Of a stretch of DNA of 64,000 nt, positions 32,547-41,397 are shown piece after piece (the first letter of the stretch is position 1; every line of letters starts with the position of its first letter). The translations under genes were made by a program, and so were the position numbers. Under the pieces are notes generated by a model, which was given only the letters and a program-made list of their open reading frames with translations, was not told the origin of the DNA and made no database searches. The stretch covers positions 64,592 through 128,591 of the forward strand of contig CAMNEH010000001.1 of NCBI GenBank assembly GCA_946536315.1, in the 5' to 3' direction. Source of the DNA: an uncultured Clostridia bacterium. Its GTDB lineage: Bacteria; Bacillota; Clostridia; Christensenellales; Aristaeellaceae.

Positions 32547-33510
32547 CGGTTTTCGCTGTGGCGACGAACGCGCCCGGCAGCGCGGTGAGCAGCCTTGCTT
32601 CCGCGTCACGCGCCGCCGCCTGCGAACTGAATACGCCGTAAAGGACCGAGCCGCTGCCGGTCATCAGCACGTAAAGCGCGCCGCTTTGTTCGAGGGCGCG
32701 CTTTGCTGTATCCAGATCAGGGCGCAGGGATACGGCGGCGCCATACAGCGCGTTTCCCGTGCAGGACTGCGCGGCGCGAAAGTCCCGCGAAGCCAGCGCA
32801 CTCATCAGCGCGGCAACATCCGCGCCGGGGGAGGGAAGGCTGTCGGACTGCCTGTAGACCAGGCCGGTATTGAGGCCCTCCGCATTTTTCACCAGCACCA
32901 GCGGTACGCCCGCCGGCAGGCTGACCGGCGTCAGCATTTCTCCGATGCCCCGGATGCGGGCGGAGACGCCGCGCACGAAGAACGGCACGTCTGCGCCAAG
33001 CTGAAGGGCGATCCGCTCCAGCGCGTCCCGGCTCAGCTGAAGCCCCCACAGCCGGTTGAGCAGCAGCAGCGCGGCGGCCGCGTCACTGCTGCCTCCGCCC
33101 AGACCCGCGCCGTGAGGAATGCGTTTGATCAGCGTCAGCCGGGCGCCGGCAGGGGGCCGGGCGCCGGCAGCGGGCCGAACGTCGGCAGCGGGCCGAACGT
33201 CGGCAGCGGGCCGAACGTCGGCGGCGGGCCGAACGTCGGCGGCGGGCCGGTCGCAGGCCAAGGGGCGCTCGCGCAGCAGCGCGCGCGCGGCGCGAAGGAC
33301 CAGGTTATCGTCTGCCGAACCCGGAATGGGCGGCCCGACGATGCGCAGGCTCAGCTCCTCAGCCGGCGCGGCATACAGGGTATCACACAGGGATATGCGC
33401 TGCATCAGCATGTCCAGCAGGTGATACCCGTTTTCTGCTTTTCCGGTGACGTTCAGGCACCAGTTGATCTTGGCGGGCGCATCCAGGCGCAGGATTGGCG
33501 GCAGCTTCAT
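32539..33510 (-). CDS. ispE: 4-diphosphocytidyl-2-C-methyl-D-erythritol kinase with repeat insertion
   Basis: A 323-aa GHMP kinase of the MEP isoprenoid pathway. APAKINWCLNVTGKAENGYH gives the Lys/Asp substrate site, and PHGAGLGGGSSDAAAALLLL the ATP-binding glycine loop. Between them, residues about 88-123 are a tandem Arg-Pro-Ala-Ala-Asp-Val repeat absent from normal IspE, which explains a length above the usual 280-300 aa. The start overlaps the histidine kinase stop as ATGA, so it is the last gene of the zapA-U32-mutS2-RR-HK run. Confidence 0.94.
   Translation of the reverse strand: MKLPPILRLDAPAKINWCLNVTGKAENGYHLLDMLMQRISLCDTLYAAPAEELSLRIVGPPIPGSADDNLVLRAARALLRERPLACDRPAADVRPAADVRPAADVRPAADVRPAAGARPPAGARLTLIKRIPHGAGLGGGSSDAAAALLLLNRLWGLQLSRDALERIALQLGADVPFFVRGVSARIRGIGEMLTPVSLPAGVPLVLVKNAEGLNTGLVYRQSDSLPSPGADVAALMSALASRDFRAAQSCTGNALYGAAVSLRPDLDTAKRALEQSGALYVLMTGSGSVLYGVFSSQAAARDAEARLLTALPGAFVATAKTVS
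33136..33261. repeat. 18-bp minisatellite inside ispE
   Basis: About seven units on the plus strand with consensus GGGCCGAACGTCGGCAGC: diverged units at 33136 and 33154, four near-identical units at 33172, 33190, 33208 and 33226 (two with AGC, two with GGC at the end) and a decayed one at 33244. Because the unit is 18 bp, copy-number change keeps the reading frame and alters protein length by six residues at a time. Confidence 0.92.
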
Positions 33511-34991
33511 CCCTGTTCTCCTGTGAATATGGGCAGAGTGAATTCGAATATGGCGCCGGTCAGCGCGTCCGCGGGGCCTTCATTGTCCGTCGGTGCCGCG
33601 CTGAGCAGCTGAATACGTTCGCCGTGTTTTTCGATGATGCGCTTGCAGATGGCCAGGCCGAGCCCTGTTCCCTGACCGGTCATATGCGCTTTATCGGCCT
33701 TGTAAAAACGGTCGAAAATGTGCGGCGCGTCCTCGGCGCTGACGCCCGCGCCGCTGTCGGCGATGCGGAAGACAGCCTTGTCCCTGTCCGTTCTGGTGGA
33801 CATCCGGATCGTACCGCCCTCAGGCGTGAATTTGAGCGCGTTATCCAGCAGATTGACCAGCACCTGCGTGATCTGGTCGCGATCGGCCCTGACCATGCGG
33901 ACTTCCTCGGCAAACTGTACGTCGATCCGGATGTGTTTGTCCTCGATCTGTGTTTCCTTGGTGATGATCACGCGGCGGACGAGCTCGTTCAGGTCGAAGG
34001 CGGTATAGTTCAGCAGCACGTCCTCGCGCTCCATGCGCGACAGGCTCAGCAGTCCGCTCACCAGCTTGGACAGGCGCTTGGTTTCGTCCAGCGCGATGCT
34101 CAGGTTTTGCTCCTGCTCCTCCGCGGGCAGGGTACCGTCCAGGATGCCCTGCAGATATCCCTGGATAGAGGTCAGCGGCGAGCGCAGCTCGTGCGAAACG
34201 TTGGCGATGAAATCCCTGCGCGACATTTCCAGCGTCTCCATCTGTACGGCCATGTCGTTAAACGCGCGGGCGAGCGCGCGCGTTTCACGGCTGCCCGATT
34301 CCGGCGCGCGGATCGAAAAGTTCCCCTGGGCGATGGCGTTGGCCGAGCGCTCCATCTGTGTCAGGGGCATCGTCAGCTGCCGCGCGAGGGAAAGGAACAG
34401 GATGATCGCGAGCAGGGTCGCGACGAGCGCGGAAATCAGCACGTTCAAAAGCGTATTGTGATAGCTGGCGTTGATGACCTGCGCGGCCGTCTGGATGACC
34501 ACCGCGCCCATGACGCGCCCGTCCTGCTGCCAGGGGATGGCGACGGTGAACATGGTGCCGGTTTCGGCGCGCGTAAAAAACTCGACCTCCTCCCCGGCGG
34601 CGACGCGGGTCAGCGTGTCGCTGAGCTCCTCACTGTTGAGCGTGGACAGAATGTCCTGGTCGTTCAGCAGACTGGGGTCGATGTATACCAGCACCCGGCC
34701 GGTGCTGTCCATGATGATGCAATAGGAGGAATACTGGCTATATATGCTCTGGATTTTCCATTCGATATACTTTCTGGTCGTCTGGGAGTAATCGAACGTC
34801 ATGGTGAAGGGGTTATACTTGGACTCGCTCGCCAGGTACGCCAGGTCCTTCGCTTCGTGCCGGAGCATACTCATGGTGCGCGTGCGGCCCTGGCTGATCG
34901 CGTTGTAGTAAAAAATCGCGAACAGCGTGAGCGCGAACACCACGATCGAGATCAGGAAAACGCTGATCAGCCGCGTGAACATCCGGCGCAT
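33507..34991 (-). CDS. Two-component sensor histidine kinase
   Basis: A 494-aa membrane kinase. Helix 1 at about 7-28, extracytoplasmic sensor about 30-175, helix 2 at about 185-205, HAMP (RQLTMPLTQMERSANAIAQG), HisKA with phospho-acceptor His near 267 in FIANVSHELRSP, then N box VNLLDNALKFTPEGG, G1 RIADSGAGV and G2 GTGLGLAICKRI. It starts 2 bp after its response regulator. It resembles the ResE/WalK/PhoR class; the signal is unknown. Confidence 0.94.
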   Translation of the reverse strand: MRRMFTRLISVFLISIVVFALTLFAIFYYNAISQGRTRTMSMLRHEAKDLAYLASESKYNPFTMTFDYSQTTRKYIEWKIQSIYSQYSSYCIIMDSTGRVLVYIDPSLLNDQDILSTLNSEELSDTLTRVAAGEEVEFFTRAETGTMFTVAIPWQQDGRVMGAVVIQTAAQVINASYHNTLLNVLISALVATLLAIILFLSLARQLTMPLTQMERSANAIAQGNFSIRAPESGSRETRALARAFNDMAVQMETLEMSRRDFIANVSHELRSPLTSIQGYLQGILDGTLPAEEQEQNLSIALDETKRLSKLVSGLLSLSRMEREDVLLNYTAFDLNELVRRVIITKETQIEDKHIRIDVQFAEEVRMVRADRDQITQVLVNLLDNALKFTPEGGTIRMSTRTDRDKAVFRIADSGAGVSAEDAPHIFDRFYKADKAHMTGQGTGLGLAICKRIIEKHGERIQLLSAAPTDNEGPADALTGAIFEFTLPIFTGEQG

Positions 34992-34993
34992 AA

Positions 34994-35686
34994 TCAGGCG
35001 ACCTCAAACTTATACCCGACACCCCAGACGGTTTTGATCTGCCAGCCCAGCGCTTCGCTGCCGGCCAGCTTCTCGCGCAGGCGTTTGATGTGCTGGTCCA
35101 CGGTGCGGCTGTCGCCGTAAAAATCAAAGCGCCATACCTGCTCGAGCAGCTGCTCGCGCGTGAACACGCGGTTCTTATGGGAGGCCAGGTAATACAGCAG
35201 CTCCAGCTCCTTGGGCGGCATTTCAAGCACCTTGCCCTGGTACTGCACTTCGTACGTGCTGAGGCTGACGGTGAGCCCAGGCAGCGTGACGGAATTGGCC
35301 GCCGCCGTTTCAGCCGGCGCGCTGCGCCGCAGCACCGCCTTGACGCGCGCGATCAGCTCCTTGTTGTCGAAGGGTTTTGTGATATAGTCATCCGCGCCGA
35401 GCTCCAGCCCGAGCACCTTATCAAAGGTTTCGTCCTTGGCGGAAAGCATGATGATCGGAGTGGCACTCTGCTGCCGGACGGCGCGGCAGACCTGCCGGCC
35501 GTCCAGCCCTGGCAGCATGATGTCCAGCAGCAGCAGGTCCGGCTGCTCGCGCGTGAACGCGGCGAGCGCTTCGTCCCCGCGCCCGCAGACCGTGACCGCG
35601 TAGCCCTCTTTTTCCAGCAGCAGGCGGATGAGACGGGCGATATTCGGATCGTCGTCGACGATCATAATGGTTTGTCTGTCAGCCAT
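34994..35686 (-). CDS. OmpR-family response regulator
   Basis: A 230-aa transcription factor. Receiver domain with acidic pair in MIVDDDPN, phospho-acceptor Asp near 54 in LLLLDIMLPG, Thr/Ser in IIMLSAKDE and Lys in DDYITKPFDNKE; the winged-helix output domain is at about 135-230 (KELELLYYLASHKNRVFTRE, TVDQHIKRLREKL, TVWGVGYKFEV). It is the partner of the kinase encoded next to it. GGGAGG precedes the ATG, 13 bp after mutS2. Confidence 0.95.
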   Translation of the reverse strand: MADRQTIMIVDDDPNIARLIRLLLEKEGYAVTVCGRGDEALAAFTREQPDLLLLDIMLPGLDGRQVCRAVRQQSATPIIMLSAKDETFDKVLGLELGADDYITKPFDNKELIARVKAVLRRSAPAETAAANSVTLPGLTVSLSTYEVQYQGKVLEMPPKELELLYYLASHKNRVFTREQLLEQVWRFDFYGDSRTVDQHIKRLREKLAGSEALGWQIKTVWGVGYKFEVA

Positions 35687-35698
35687 ACGCGCCTCCCG

Positions 35699-38050
35699 TT
35701 ATTTGAGTGTCACCAGCGTCACGCCGTCTTCGCCTTCGCCGTACTGGCCGAGGCGGTAGCTCTTCACCACGTGATGCTTTTTCAGGTGCTGGTGAATGCC
35801 GGCGCGCAGCACGCCGGTCCCTTTGCCGTGCACGATCGTTACTTCGTGGTAGCCGGCCATGACCACCTGGTCCAGGTAGCGGTCCACTGCCTCCAGCGCT
35901 TCGTCAAGCGCCATGCCGCGCACGTCCACCTGCAGCGGGACGACGCTGTATTTGCTGTCGTGATGGGCCTGGACCTGCGTCTTCTTCGCCGGCGCGGGAG
36001 CGTCCTCAAGCACCAGCTGCTCCACGGGCAGCTTGCACTTGATGATGCCCGCCTGCACGAGCACTTCGCCTTTTTCGTCCGCTTCCTTGAGCACGGTGCC
36101 CTTGCTGTTCAGCGACAGGATCTGCACGATGTCGCCTTTGATCAGCGGGCGCTGGTTTTTGCGCACGAGCGGCGCGCTGGCGGTCTGGAGCCCTTCGGAC
36201 AGGCTGTCCAGCGTTTTTTCCAGCCGCGTATTCAGCTGCTGCGCCTGGGCTTTATTCTCCGCCTTCAGGCGTTTGAGCTCGCTCAATACCTCCTGCGCCT
36301 CGCGGCGCGCGTTTTCCACGATGCGGCGGGCCTCCTCCTTGGCCCTGGTGTTGGCATTGCGGCGCTTCTCCTCCGTTTCCTGATAGAGGCGTTCCGCTTC
36401 GTCGCGCAGGCGCACGGTTTCCTTGCGCGCGTCTTCCGCCAGCTGCCGCTCGCGCTCGGCGACCTGCTGGTGGTATTCGGCGCTGGCGATGACGTCCTCA
36501 AAGCGGACGCTTTCATGACTCAGCAGGTCCTTGGCGCTGTCGATCAGGGCTTCGCTCAGTCCGAGCCGCCTGGAAATCTCAAACGCGTTGGACTTGCCGG
36601 GCACGCCGATGCTCAGCCGGTAGGTCGGGCGCAGGCTGGCGACGTCGAATTCCATGCTCGCGTTTTCCGCGTGCGGGGTCGTCATGGCGAACGCCTTGAG
36701 CTCGCTGTAGTGCGTGGTCGCCACCGTGCGCACGCCGCGGGACAGCAGCGCCTGCAGGATGGCCTGGGCCAGCGCTGCGCCCTCCGTCGGGTCCGTGCCC
36801 GCGCCGAGCTCGTCGAACAGCGTCAGGTCGCGGTCGTCCACTTCGTTCATGATGGACACGATGTTGGTCATATGCGATGAGAAGGTGGAAAGCGACTGCT
36901 CGATGGACTGCTCATCGCCGATATCGGCGAAAATATTGTGAAAAACGGCCACCTCTGTGCCGAGCTCGCCCGGCACCTGCAGGCCGGCCTGGGCCATCAG
37001 GCTGATCAGGCCGACGCTTTTCAGGGTGACGGTCTTGCCGCCGGTATTGGGGCCGGTGATGATCAGGCTGGTATAGCTGTCGCCCAGCGACAGACTGAGC
37101 GGCACGACCCGGTCGGGATCGATCAGGGGATGCCGCACGCGCACGAAGTTCAGGTAGCCGCGGTCGTTGAGCTTGGGAGAGATCGCGCGCATCTGCCGGG
37201 AAAGCATGCCCTTGGCAAAGCAGAAGTCCAGATGCGTGAGAATGGCGATGTTGCGGGAGATCGCGTCCGCGTCCTGGCCGACCTCGGCGGAGAGCGCCGC
37301 CAGGATGCGCTCGATTTCCTGCTTTTCCTTCGCCTGCCATTCGCGGATGTCATTGCTGAGCTCCACCACGGCCAGGGGCTCGATGAATACGGTGGCCCCG
37401 GTGGAGGACTGGTCCTGCACGATGCCGGGGACGTTCGCGCGGAACTCGGCGCGGACCGGCAGTACATAGCGGCCGTTGCGCACGGTCACGATGCTCTCCT
37501 GCAGATATTTGGCGTAAGCGCTGCCGTGGGCCAGCGCGTTGAGCTTTTCGCGGATCCGGTCATTGGCGCGGGAAATGTGCCGGCGGATGTCCAGCAGCTG
37601 CGCGCTCGCGTGATCGGCGATCTCTTCCTCGCTGAGAATGGCGTCGGTAATATCCCGCTCGAGGGCCTGGTTGGGGCGCAGCTGCGAGGCTTCGGCCGTG
37701 ATCAGGGGCGTCTCCTCCCGGTCGGTGACCAGCTGCGCGCGCGCGTTCCGCGCGGCGCGGAGCGCCTCGGCCACCTGCAGCAGACGGCCGGGAGAAAGCA
37801 CCGCGCCTTTTTCGGCCAGGCTCAGCGCGTCGTTCACGTCGCTGAAAGCGGTCAGCGGGTTGCCGCCCAGGCGGCTGAGCAGCACGACGGCTTCTTCCGT
37901 CTCGGCCTGCGAATGCGCGACGGCTTTCAGATCACTGTCCGGCTTCAGCTGCCGGCATACGTCCTTGCCACCGTCCGTCAGCGCGAAGGCCTCCAGCAGC
38001 TCCAGAATTTTGTTGAATTCAAGCACCCGAAGGGCACGCTCGTTGATCAT
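35699..38050 (-). CDS. mutS2: MutS2 endonuclease/ribosome-rescue ATPase
   Basis: A 783-aa MutS2. The N-terminal core has Walker A ITGPNTGGKTVTLK near 330 and LFDELGAGTDPTEGAALA with Walker B; the long coiled coil lies about 515-620; the C-terminal Smr domain is VDVRGMALDEALEAVDRYL ... HGKGTGVLRAGI. In B. subtilis MutS2 acts on collided ribosomes and in recombination suppression. It starts 9 bp after the U32 gene with GAGGTGATAGC before the ATG. Confidence 0.96.
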   Translation of the reverse strand: MINERALRVLEFNKILELLEAFALTDGGKDVCRQLKPDSDLKAVAHSQAETEEAVVLLSRLGGNPLTAFSDVNDALSLAEKGAVLSPGRLLQVAEALRAARNARAQLVTDREETPLITAEASQLRPNQALERDITDAILSEEEIADHASAQLLDIRRHISRANDRIREKLNALAHGSAYAKYLQESIVTVRNGRYVLPVRAEFRANVPGIVQDQSSTGATVFIEPLAVVELSNDIREWQAKEKQEIERILAALSAEVGQDADAISRNIAILTHLDFCFAKGMLSRQMRAISPKLNDRGYLNFVRVRHPLIDPDRVVPLSLSLGDSYTSLIITGPNTGGKTVTLKSVGLISLMAQAGLQVPGELGTEVAVFHNIFADIGDEQSIEQSLSTFSSHMTNIVSIMNEVDDRDLTLFDELGAGTDPTEGAALAQAILQALLSRGVRTVATTHYSELKAFAMTTPHAENASMEFDVASLRPTYRLSIGVPGKSNAFEISRRLGLSEALIDSAKDLLSHESVRFEDVIASAEYHQQVAERERQLAEDARKETVRLRDEAERLYQETEEKRRNANTRAKEEARRIVENARREAQEVLSELKRLKAENKAQAQQLNTRLEKTLDSLSEGLQTASAPLVRKNQRPLIKGDIVQILSLNSKGTVLKEADEKGEVLVQAGIIKCKLPVEQLVLEDAPAPAKKTQVQAHHDSKYSVVPLQVDVRGMALDEALEAVDRYLDQVVMAGYHEVTIVHGKGTGVLRAGIHQHLKKHHVVKSYRLGQYGEGEDGVTLVTLK

Positions 38051-38059
38051 GCTATCACC

Positions 38060-40393
38060 TCATAATACGCCGGCGTCATAATTGCCGTGGATCGTTTTCA
38101 GCTTCAGGGGGCCGCCGGACAGGAAAGCCTGCATGATGCGCAGCCGGTCCCCGGGCGCTTCGTCCGTCAGGCTGATCAGCCAGGACAGGGGCGCGGTCCG
38201 CAGCCGGTCCATCCGGTCCAGGAGCGAGGTCGGGGCGGACGCGTAGAGCCGCACCACGCAGCCGTCATCCGTCCGGTAGGGGATCAGCGGCAGCTGTTCG
38301 CCTTTCCGGTCGGTGAGCGCGTGGTTGGCGGCGCCGTCTCCGGCAGCGCACAGGCGGCACTGCGCGTGACCGGACGTCAGACCGCGGTATACGCGCTCCG
38401 GACAATGGCGCAGCAGCATCAGGCGCCGGCGGCCGTAGACCGTCAGCACCCGCTCTGTGACCGGCGCGGGCAGGCGCAGAATCTCGTCCAGGGACAGTTC
38501 CGGGCTGAGCAGGCTCGCCCGTACGCCGTTCAGCGCGAGCAGCCGCTCCGTGTCCGGATTGAACACGGGAATGCCCTCGCCCGAGAAAGTGAAGGAGGAA
38601 GACAGTCCGAGCTGGCCGATATGATCGGCGGCGAGCGCCAGGCCGTGGCCGGATGCCCACGCGGCCAGGCGCGTCAGCGCGGCATCCTGCAGGAAGGGCG
38701 GCAGCAGCAGGCTGACCCGCTCCAGGGGCAGCCCTTCCGGAAGGGAAATGGCTTCAAGACCGGCTTCGGTCACGTCCGGCAGGGAGAGCAGCATCTGATC
38801 CGCGCCGGCGCGCAGCATCGGCGCAAGGTCCTCGACGCGCTCCGTGCGTACGAACAGCCGGCCGCGCGGGCATGCGCCGGGGACCGGCTGCGCCTGATGC
38901 GCGGCCTGGGGCGCGGCCGGGACAGGGCGCTGCCGCGCGATCAGCGCGTCCTCGAGCAGGGCCAGCCCGTCGCGGCGCAGGCGGTTCAGCTCGGCGCTGC
39001 TCAGGAAGGGCCGGCCCTCGATGGCAGCGTCCAGCGAGCGCAAGGTGAACGGCGTGCCGCCCGTCTTTTCAAACGCGCGCCGGACGCCATCCTCCGTCAG
39101 CGGCGCGCTTTGCGCGGGGGCGGGGGAGGGGCCGTTCAATGTGACCTCGGCACCGTCGGCACGCAGGCGGAGGACACAGGGCGTCCCCGTCCGCGCCGAA
39201 AACGCGATATCCGTCGGATAACAGAGCCTGCGCATGGCGCTGTCGTCATACATCGCGCGGGCGGCCTCCAGCTGCCGCGCGGATTCCGTACGCCGCACGG
39301 GTGTGCCCGCAGCCACATCGCGGTGCAGCCGCAGGACCGCTTCGCTGCCCGCGTCGACGTCCGGCCCTGTATAGATGCACTGGTCCGGCCCGACCTTCAG
39401 GCCGTCCTGGTCGTGGAGCCCGGCGGTCATCGCGCAGTGCGCGAGCAGGGCATTTTTGCTGCGCGTGACGCGCGAAACCGTGCCGACCGGTATGCCCTCA
39501 TGCGCGGTATGCGCGGGATTGAGGACGCCTGCGTCCTCCTGACCGAAGGCGTAGCCAGAGGTAAAACGGCCGCGGCAGAACACCTGGGTCAGCGCTTCCA
39601 TCGCCCCGGGAACGTCCTTCGGCGGTATGGCATGGTCGAGCATGCGCCGGTAAGCGTCGGTCACGATATAGACATACTCCGGTCGCTTCAGCCGGCCCTC
39701 GATTTTCAGGGAGGCGACGCCGGCGTCCGCCAGTGCGGACAGCTGCGCGAGCGTGCACAGGTCCGCCGGCGAAAGCCAGGCCTGCGTCTGTCCGCGGTAG
39801 GAGTAGGGCAGGCGGCAGGGCTGCGCGCACCGGCCGCGGTTGCCGCTGCGCTCGCCGAGGCTGGCGGACAGCGCGCATTGACCGCTCATGCTCACGCACA
39901 GCGCGCCGTGCGCGAACACTTCGATCTCCGCCCCGGTCTGTACGGCGGCGCGGATGTCCTCCAGCGTGGCTTCCCGGTGCATCACGACGCGGCGGATGCC
40001 CTGAGCCATCGCCCAGCGGATGCCGGACGGCGCGTGCAGGGACATCTGTGTGCTCGCGTGCAGCGCGATTTCCGGGAATTCCTCCCGGCACAGGCGGAGC
40101 ACGCCGGCGTCCTGAATGAGGATCGCGTCCGCGCCGAGATCGCGCAGCCGCCCAAGCGCCCGCCTGAGCGCTTCCCACTCGTCCGCCTTGACCAGCGTAT
40201 TGACGGTCACATAGACCTTGCGGTGATACAGGTGCGCCAACCGCAGCGCGCTGTGCAGGCTTTCTTCGTCAAATCCGACCGTGGCGCGGGCGCCGAACAG
40301 CGCCGCGCCGAGATAGACGGCGTCAGCGCCGGCGCTGATGGCCGCGCGCAGCGCGTCCATGCTTCCGGCGGGCGCGAGCAGCTCAGGCGTCAC
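38060..40393 (-). CDS. U32-family peptidase (collagenase-like, DUF3656 type)
   Basis: A 777-aa protein. It begins PELLAPAGSMDALRAAISAGADAVYLG, the U32 barrel, and carries the U32 signature region EIEVFAHGALCVSMSGQCALSA with Cys residues and GRCAQPCRLPY (about 160-200), which bind an iron-sulfur cluster in characterised rRNA- or tRNA-hydroxylating members. The C-terminal half fits DUF3656. The GTG start at 40393 is preferred because GGAGAAGG lies 9 bases upstream; it overlaps the zapA end by 11 bp. By family it may be an RNA-modifying enzyme rather than a protease. Confidence 0.9.
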   Translation of the reverse strand: MTPELLAPAGSMDALRAAISAGADAVYLGAALFGARATVGFDEESLHSALRLAHLYHRKVYVTVNTLVKADEWEALRRALGRLRDLGADAILIQDAGVLRLCREEFPEIALHASTQMSLHAPSGIRWAMAQGIRRVVMHREATLEDIRAAVQTGAEIEVFAHGALCVSMSGQCALSASLGERSGNRGRCAQPCRLPYSYRGQTQAWLSPADLCTLAQLSALADAGVASLKIEGRLKRPEYVYIVTDAYRRMLDHAIPPKDVPGAMEALTQVFCRGRFTSGYAFGQEDAGVLNPAHTAHEGIPVGTVSRVTRSKNALLAHCAMTAGLHDQDGLKVGPDQCIYTGPDVDAGSEAVLRLHRDVAAGTPVRRTESARQLEAARAMYDDSAMRRLCYPTDIAFSARTGTPCVLRLRADGAEVTLNGPSPAPAQSAPLTEDGVRRAFEKTGGTPFTLRSLDAAIEGRPFLSSAELNRLRRDGLALLEDALIARQRPVPAAPQAAHQAQPVPGACPRGRLFVRTERVEDLAPMLRAGADQMLLSLPDVTEAGLEAISLPEGLPLERVSLLLPPFLQDAALTRLAAWASGHGLALAADHIGQLGLSSSFTFSGEGIPVFNPDTERLLALNGVRASLLSPELSLDEILRLPAPVTERVLTVYGRRRLMLLRHCPERVYRGLTSGHAQCRLCAAGDGAANHALTDRKGEQLPLIPYRTDDGCVVRLYASAPTSLLDRMDRLRTAPLSWLISLTDEAPGDRLRIMQAFLSGGPLKLKTIHGNYDAGVL

Positions 40394-40664
40394 GGGAAGC
40401 GCCCTTCTCCGATGTGCTGCGCGCCATTTCGTACAGCTGATTCCGCAGGCGCTGCGCCTCGTCCTTGGCGTTGAACAGTTCCTCCGTGACGGAAAGCCCG
40501 GCGATGACCGCGGCAATCTCGCCGCTCATCTGGGTATGCATGCTGGCCTCGCTCATCTTCCGGTCCAGATAATCCGCGATCCTCCTGAGGCGCTCCACGT
40601 CGCCTTGCGCGCTCAGCGTATAATCACGGCCGCCGATGTGGGCGGAAAAGGTCTGTGAGTTCAT
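40383..40664 (-). CDS. zapA: Cell division protein ZapA
   Basis: A 93-aa FtsZ-ring stabiliser. SAHIGGRDYTLSAQGDVERLRRIADYLDRKM is the ZapA globular domain, followed by the coiled coil (about 55-85, SVTEELFNAKDEAQRLRNQ). ATG 40664 is used rather than the TTG one codon before. It is commonly next to mutS2 and U32 genes in Firmicutes, as here. Confidence 0.92.
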   Translation of the reverse strand: MNSQTFSAHIGGRDYTLSAQGDVERLRRIADYLDRKMSEASMHTQMSGEIAAVIAGLSVTEELFNAKDEAQRLRNQLYEMARSTSEKGASRDA

Positions 40665-40728
40665 CAATGCGGTCCTGCCTTCCGGGAAGGCGGCGGACCC
40701 ATCCGCCGCGCTCCCTTACTTCCGGCAT

Positions 40729-40757
40729 ATGATACCATAAAAGCGGGAATCTCACAA
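40729..40757 (-). promoter_or_regulatory. Promoter of the zapA-mutS2-ispE operon
   Basis: Minus-strand TTGTGA (40757-40752), 17-bp spacer, TATCAT with extended TGG (40734-40729), 65 bp before zapA. A perfect 8-bp hairpin (40690-40697 with 40702-40709) lies in the leader. Confidence 0.65.
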
Positions 40758-40842
40758 GCGGTTGATGGGCAGGAGGCAGGAAAATGTCAAATGCCATCGA
40801 ATACCTTGTTCTGAAGCGCATGGGGAGGGAAGTGAGGCAATC

Positions 40843-41397
40843 GTGGCGGAAATACAGGAGGGCTTTTTACCGAACCGGCCGCGCCCGCTCGCGGAGGCGC
40901 AGCTGGTGATCCTATACCTGCTCAGCAGGCTGGAATCGGCGACGGACGCGAACCTGCTGGATTTTCTGACGGAAGCCCGGCTGATGAATTATATGGAAAT
41001 GATGCCCGCGCTGAAGCGACTGGTGCAGGAGGACGCGATCGGAGAAATGCCCGAGGGCGCCTTCAGGCGCTATGCGCTGAAGGCGGGCGGTACGGAGATG
41101 CTGTCGCTGTACGGCGCAAGGATCCCGATCAGCGACAGGGACGCGATCGACCAACGCACCGAAGCCTGGCGGGCCACGCTGCGCGCCGAGCGCGATTATC
41201 AGGCGGACATGGCGCAGACGCCCCGCGGCGATTATGAGGTCAGCCTGCGGATGATGGAGCGCGGGCGGCCGGTGATGACGCTTTCGGTGTGCCTGCCGTC
41301 CTCGGATATCGCGGCGCGGCTGGTGCGCCGCTGGCGGTCGGAAGGCGGACGGACATTCGAATCGGTGCTCGCGCCGTTGCTGGAGGAGGAGCCATGA
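40843..41397 (+). CDS. DUF4364 family protein
   Basis: A 184-aa protein with an N-terminal winged-helix-like segment (PLAEAQLVILYLLSRLESATDANLLDFL) and a C-terminal alpha/beta part (EVSLRMMERGRPVMTLSVCLPS). DUF4364 proteins are probable DNA-binding regulators of unknown target. The start GTG 40843 follows GTGAGG with a 5-base gap; upstream in-frame ATGs lack a site. It overlaps ispDF as ATGA, so they are coupled. Confidence 0.8.
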   Translation: MAEIQEGFLPNRPRPLAEAQLVILYLLSRLESATDANLLDFLTEARLMNYMEMMPALKRLVQEDAIGEMPEGAFRRYALKAGGTEMLSLYGARIPISDRDAIDQRTEAWRATLRAERDYQADMAQTPRGDYEVSLRMMERGRPVMTLSVCLPSSDIAARLVRRWRSEGGRTFESVLAPLLEEEP

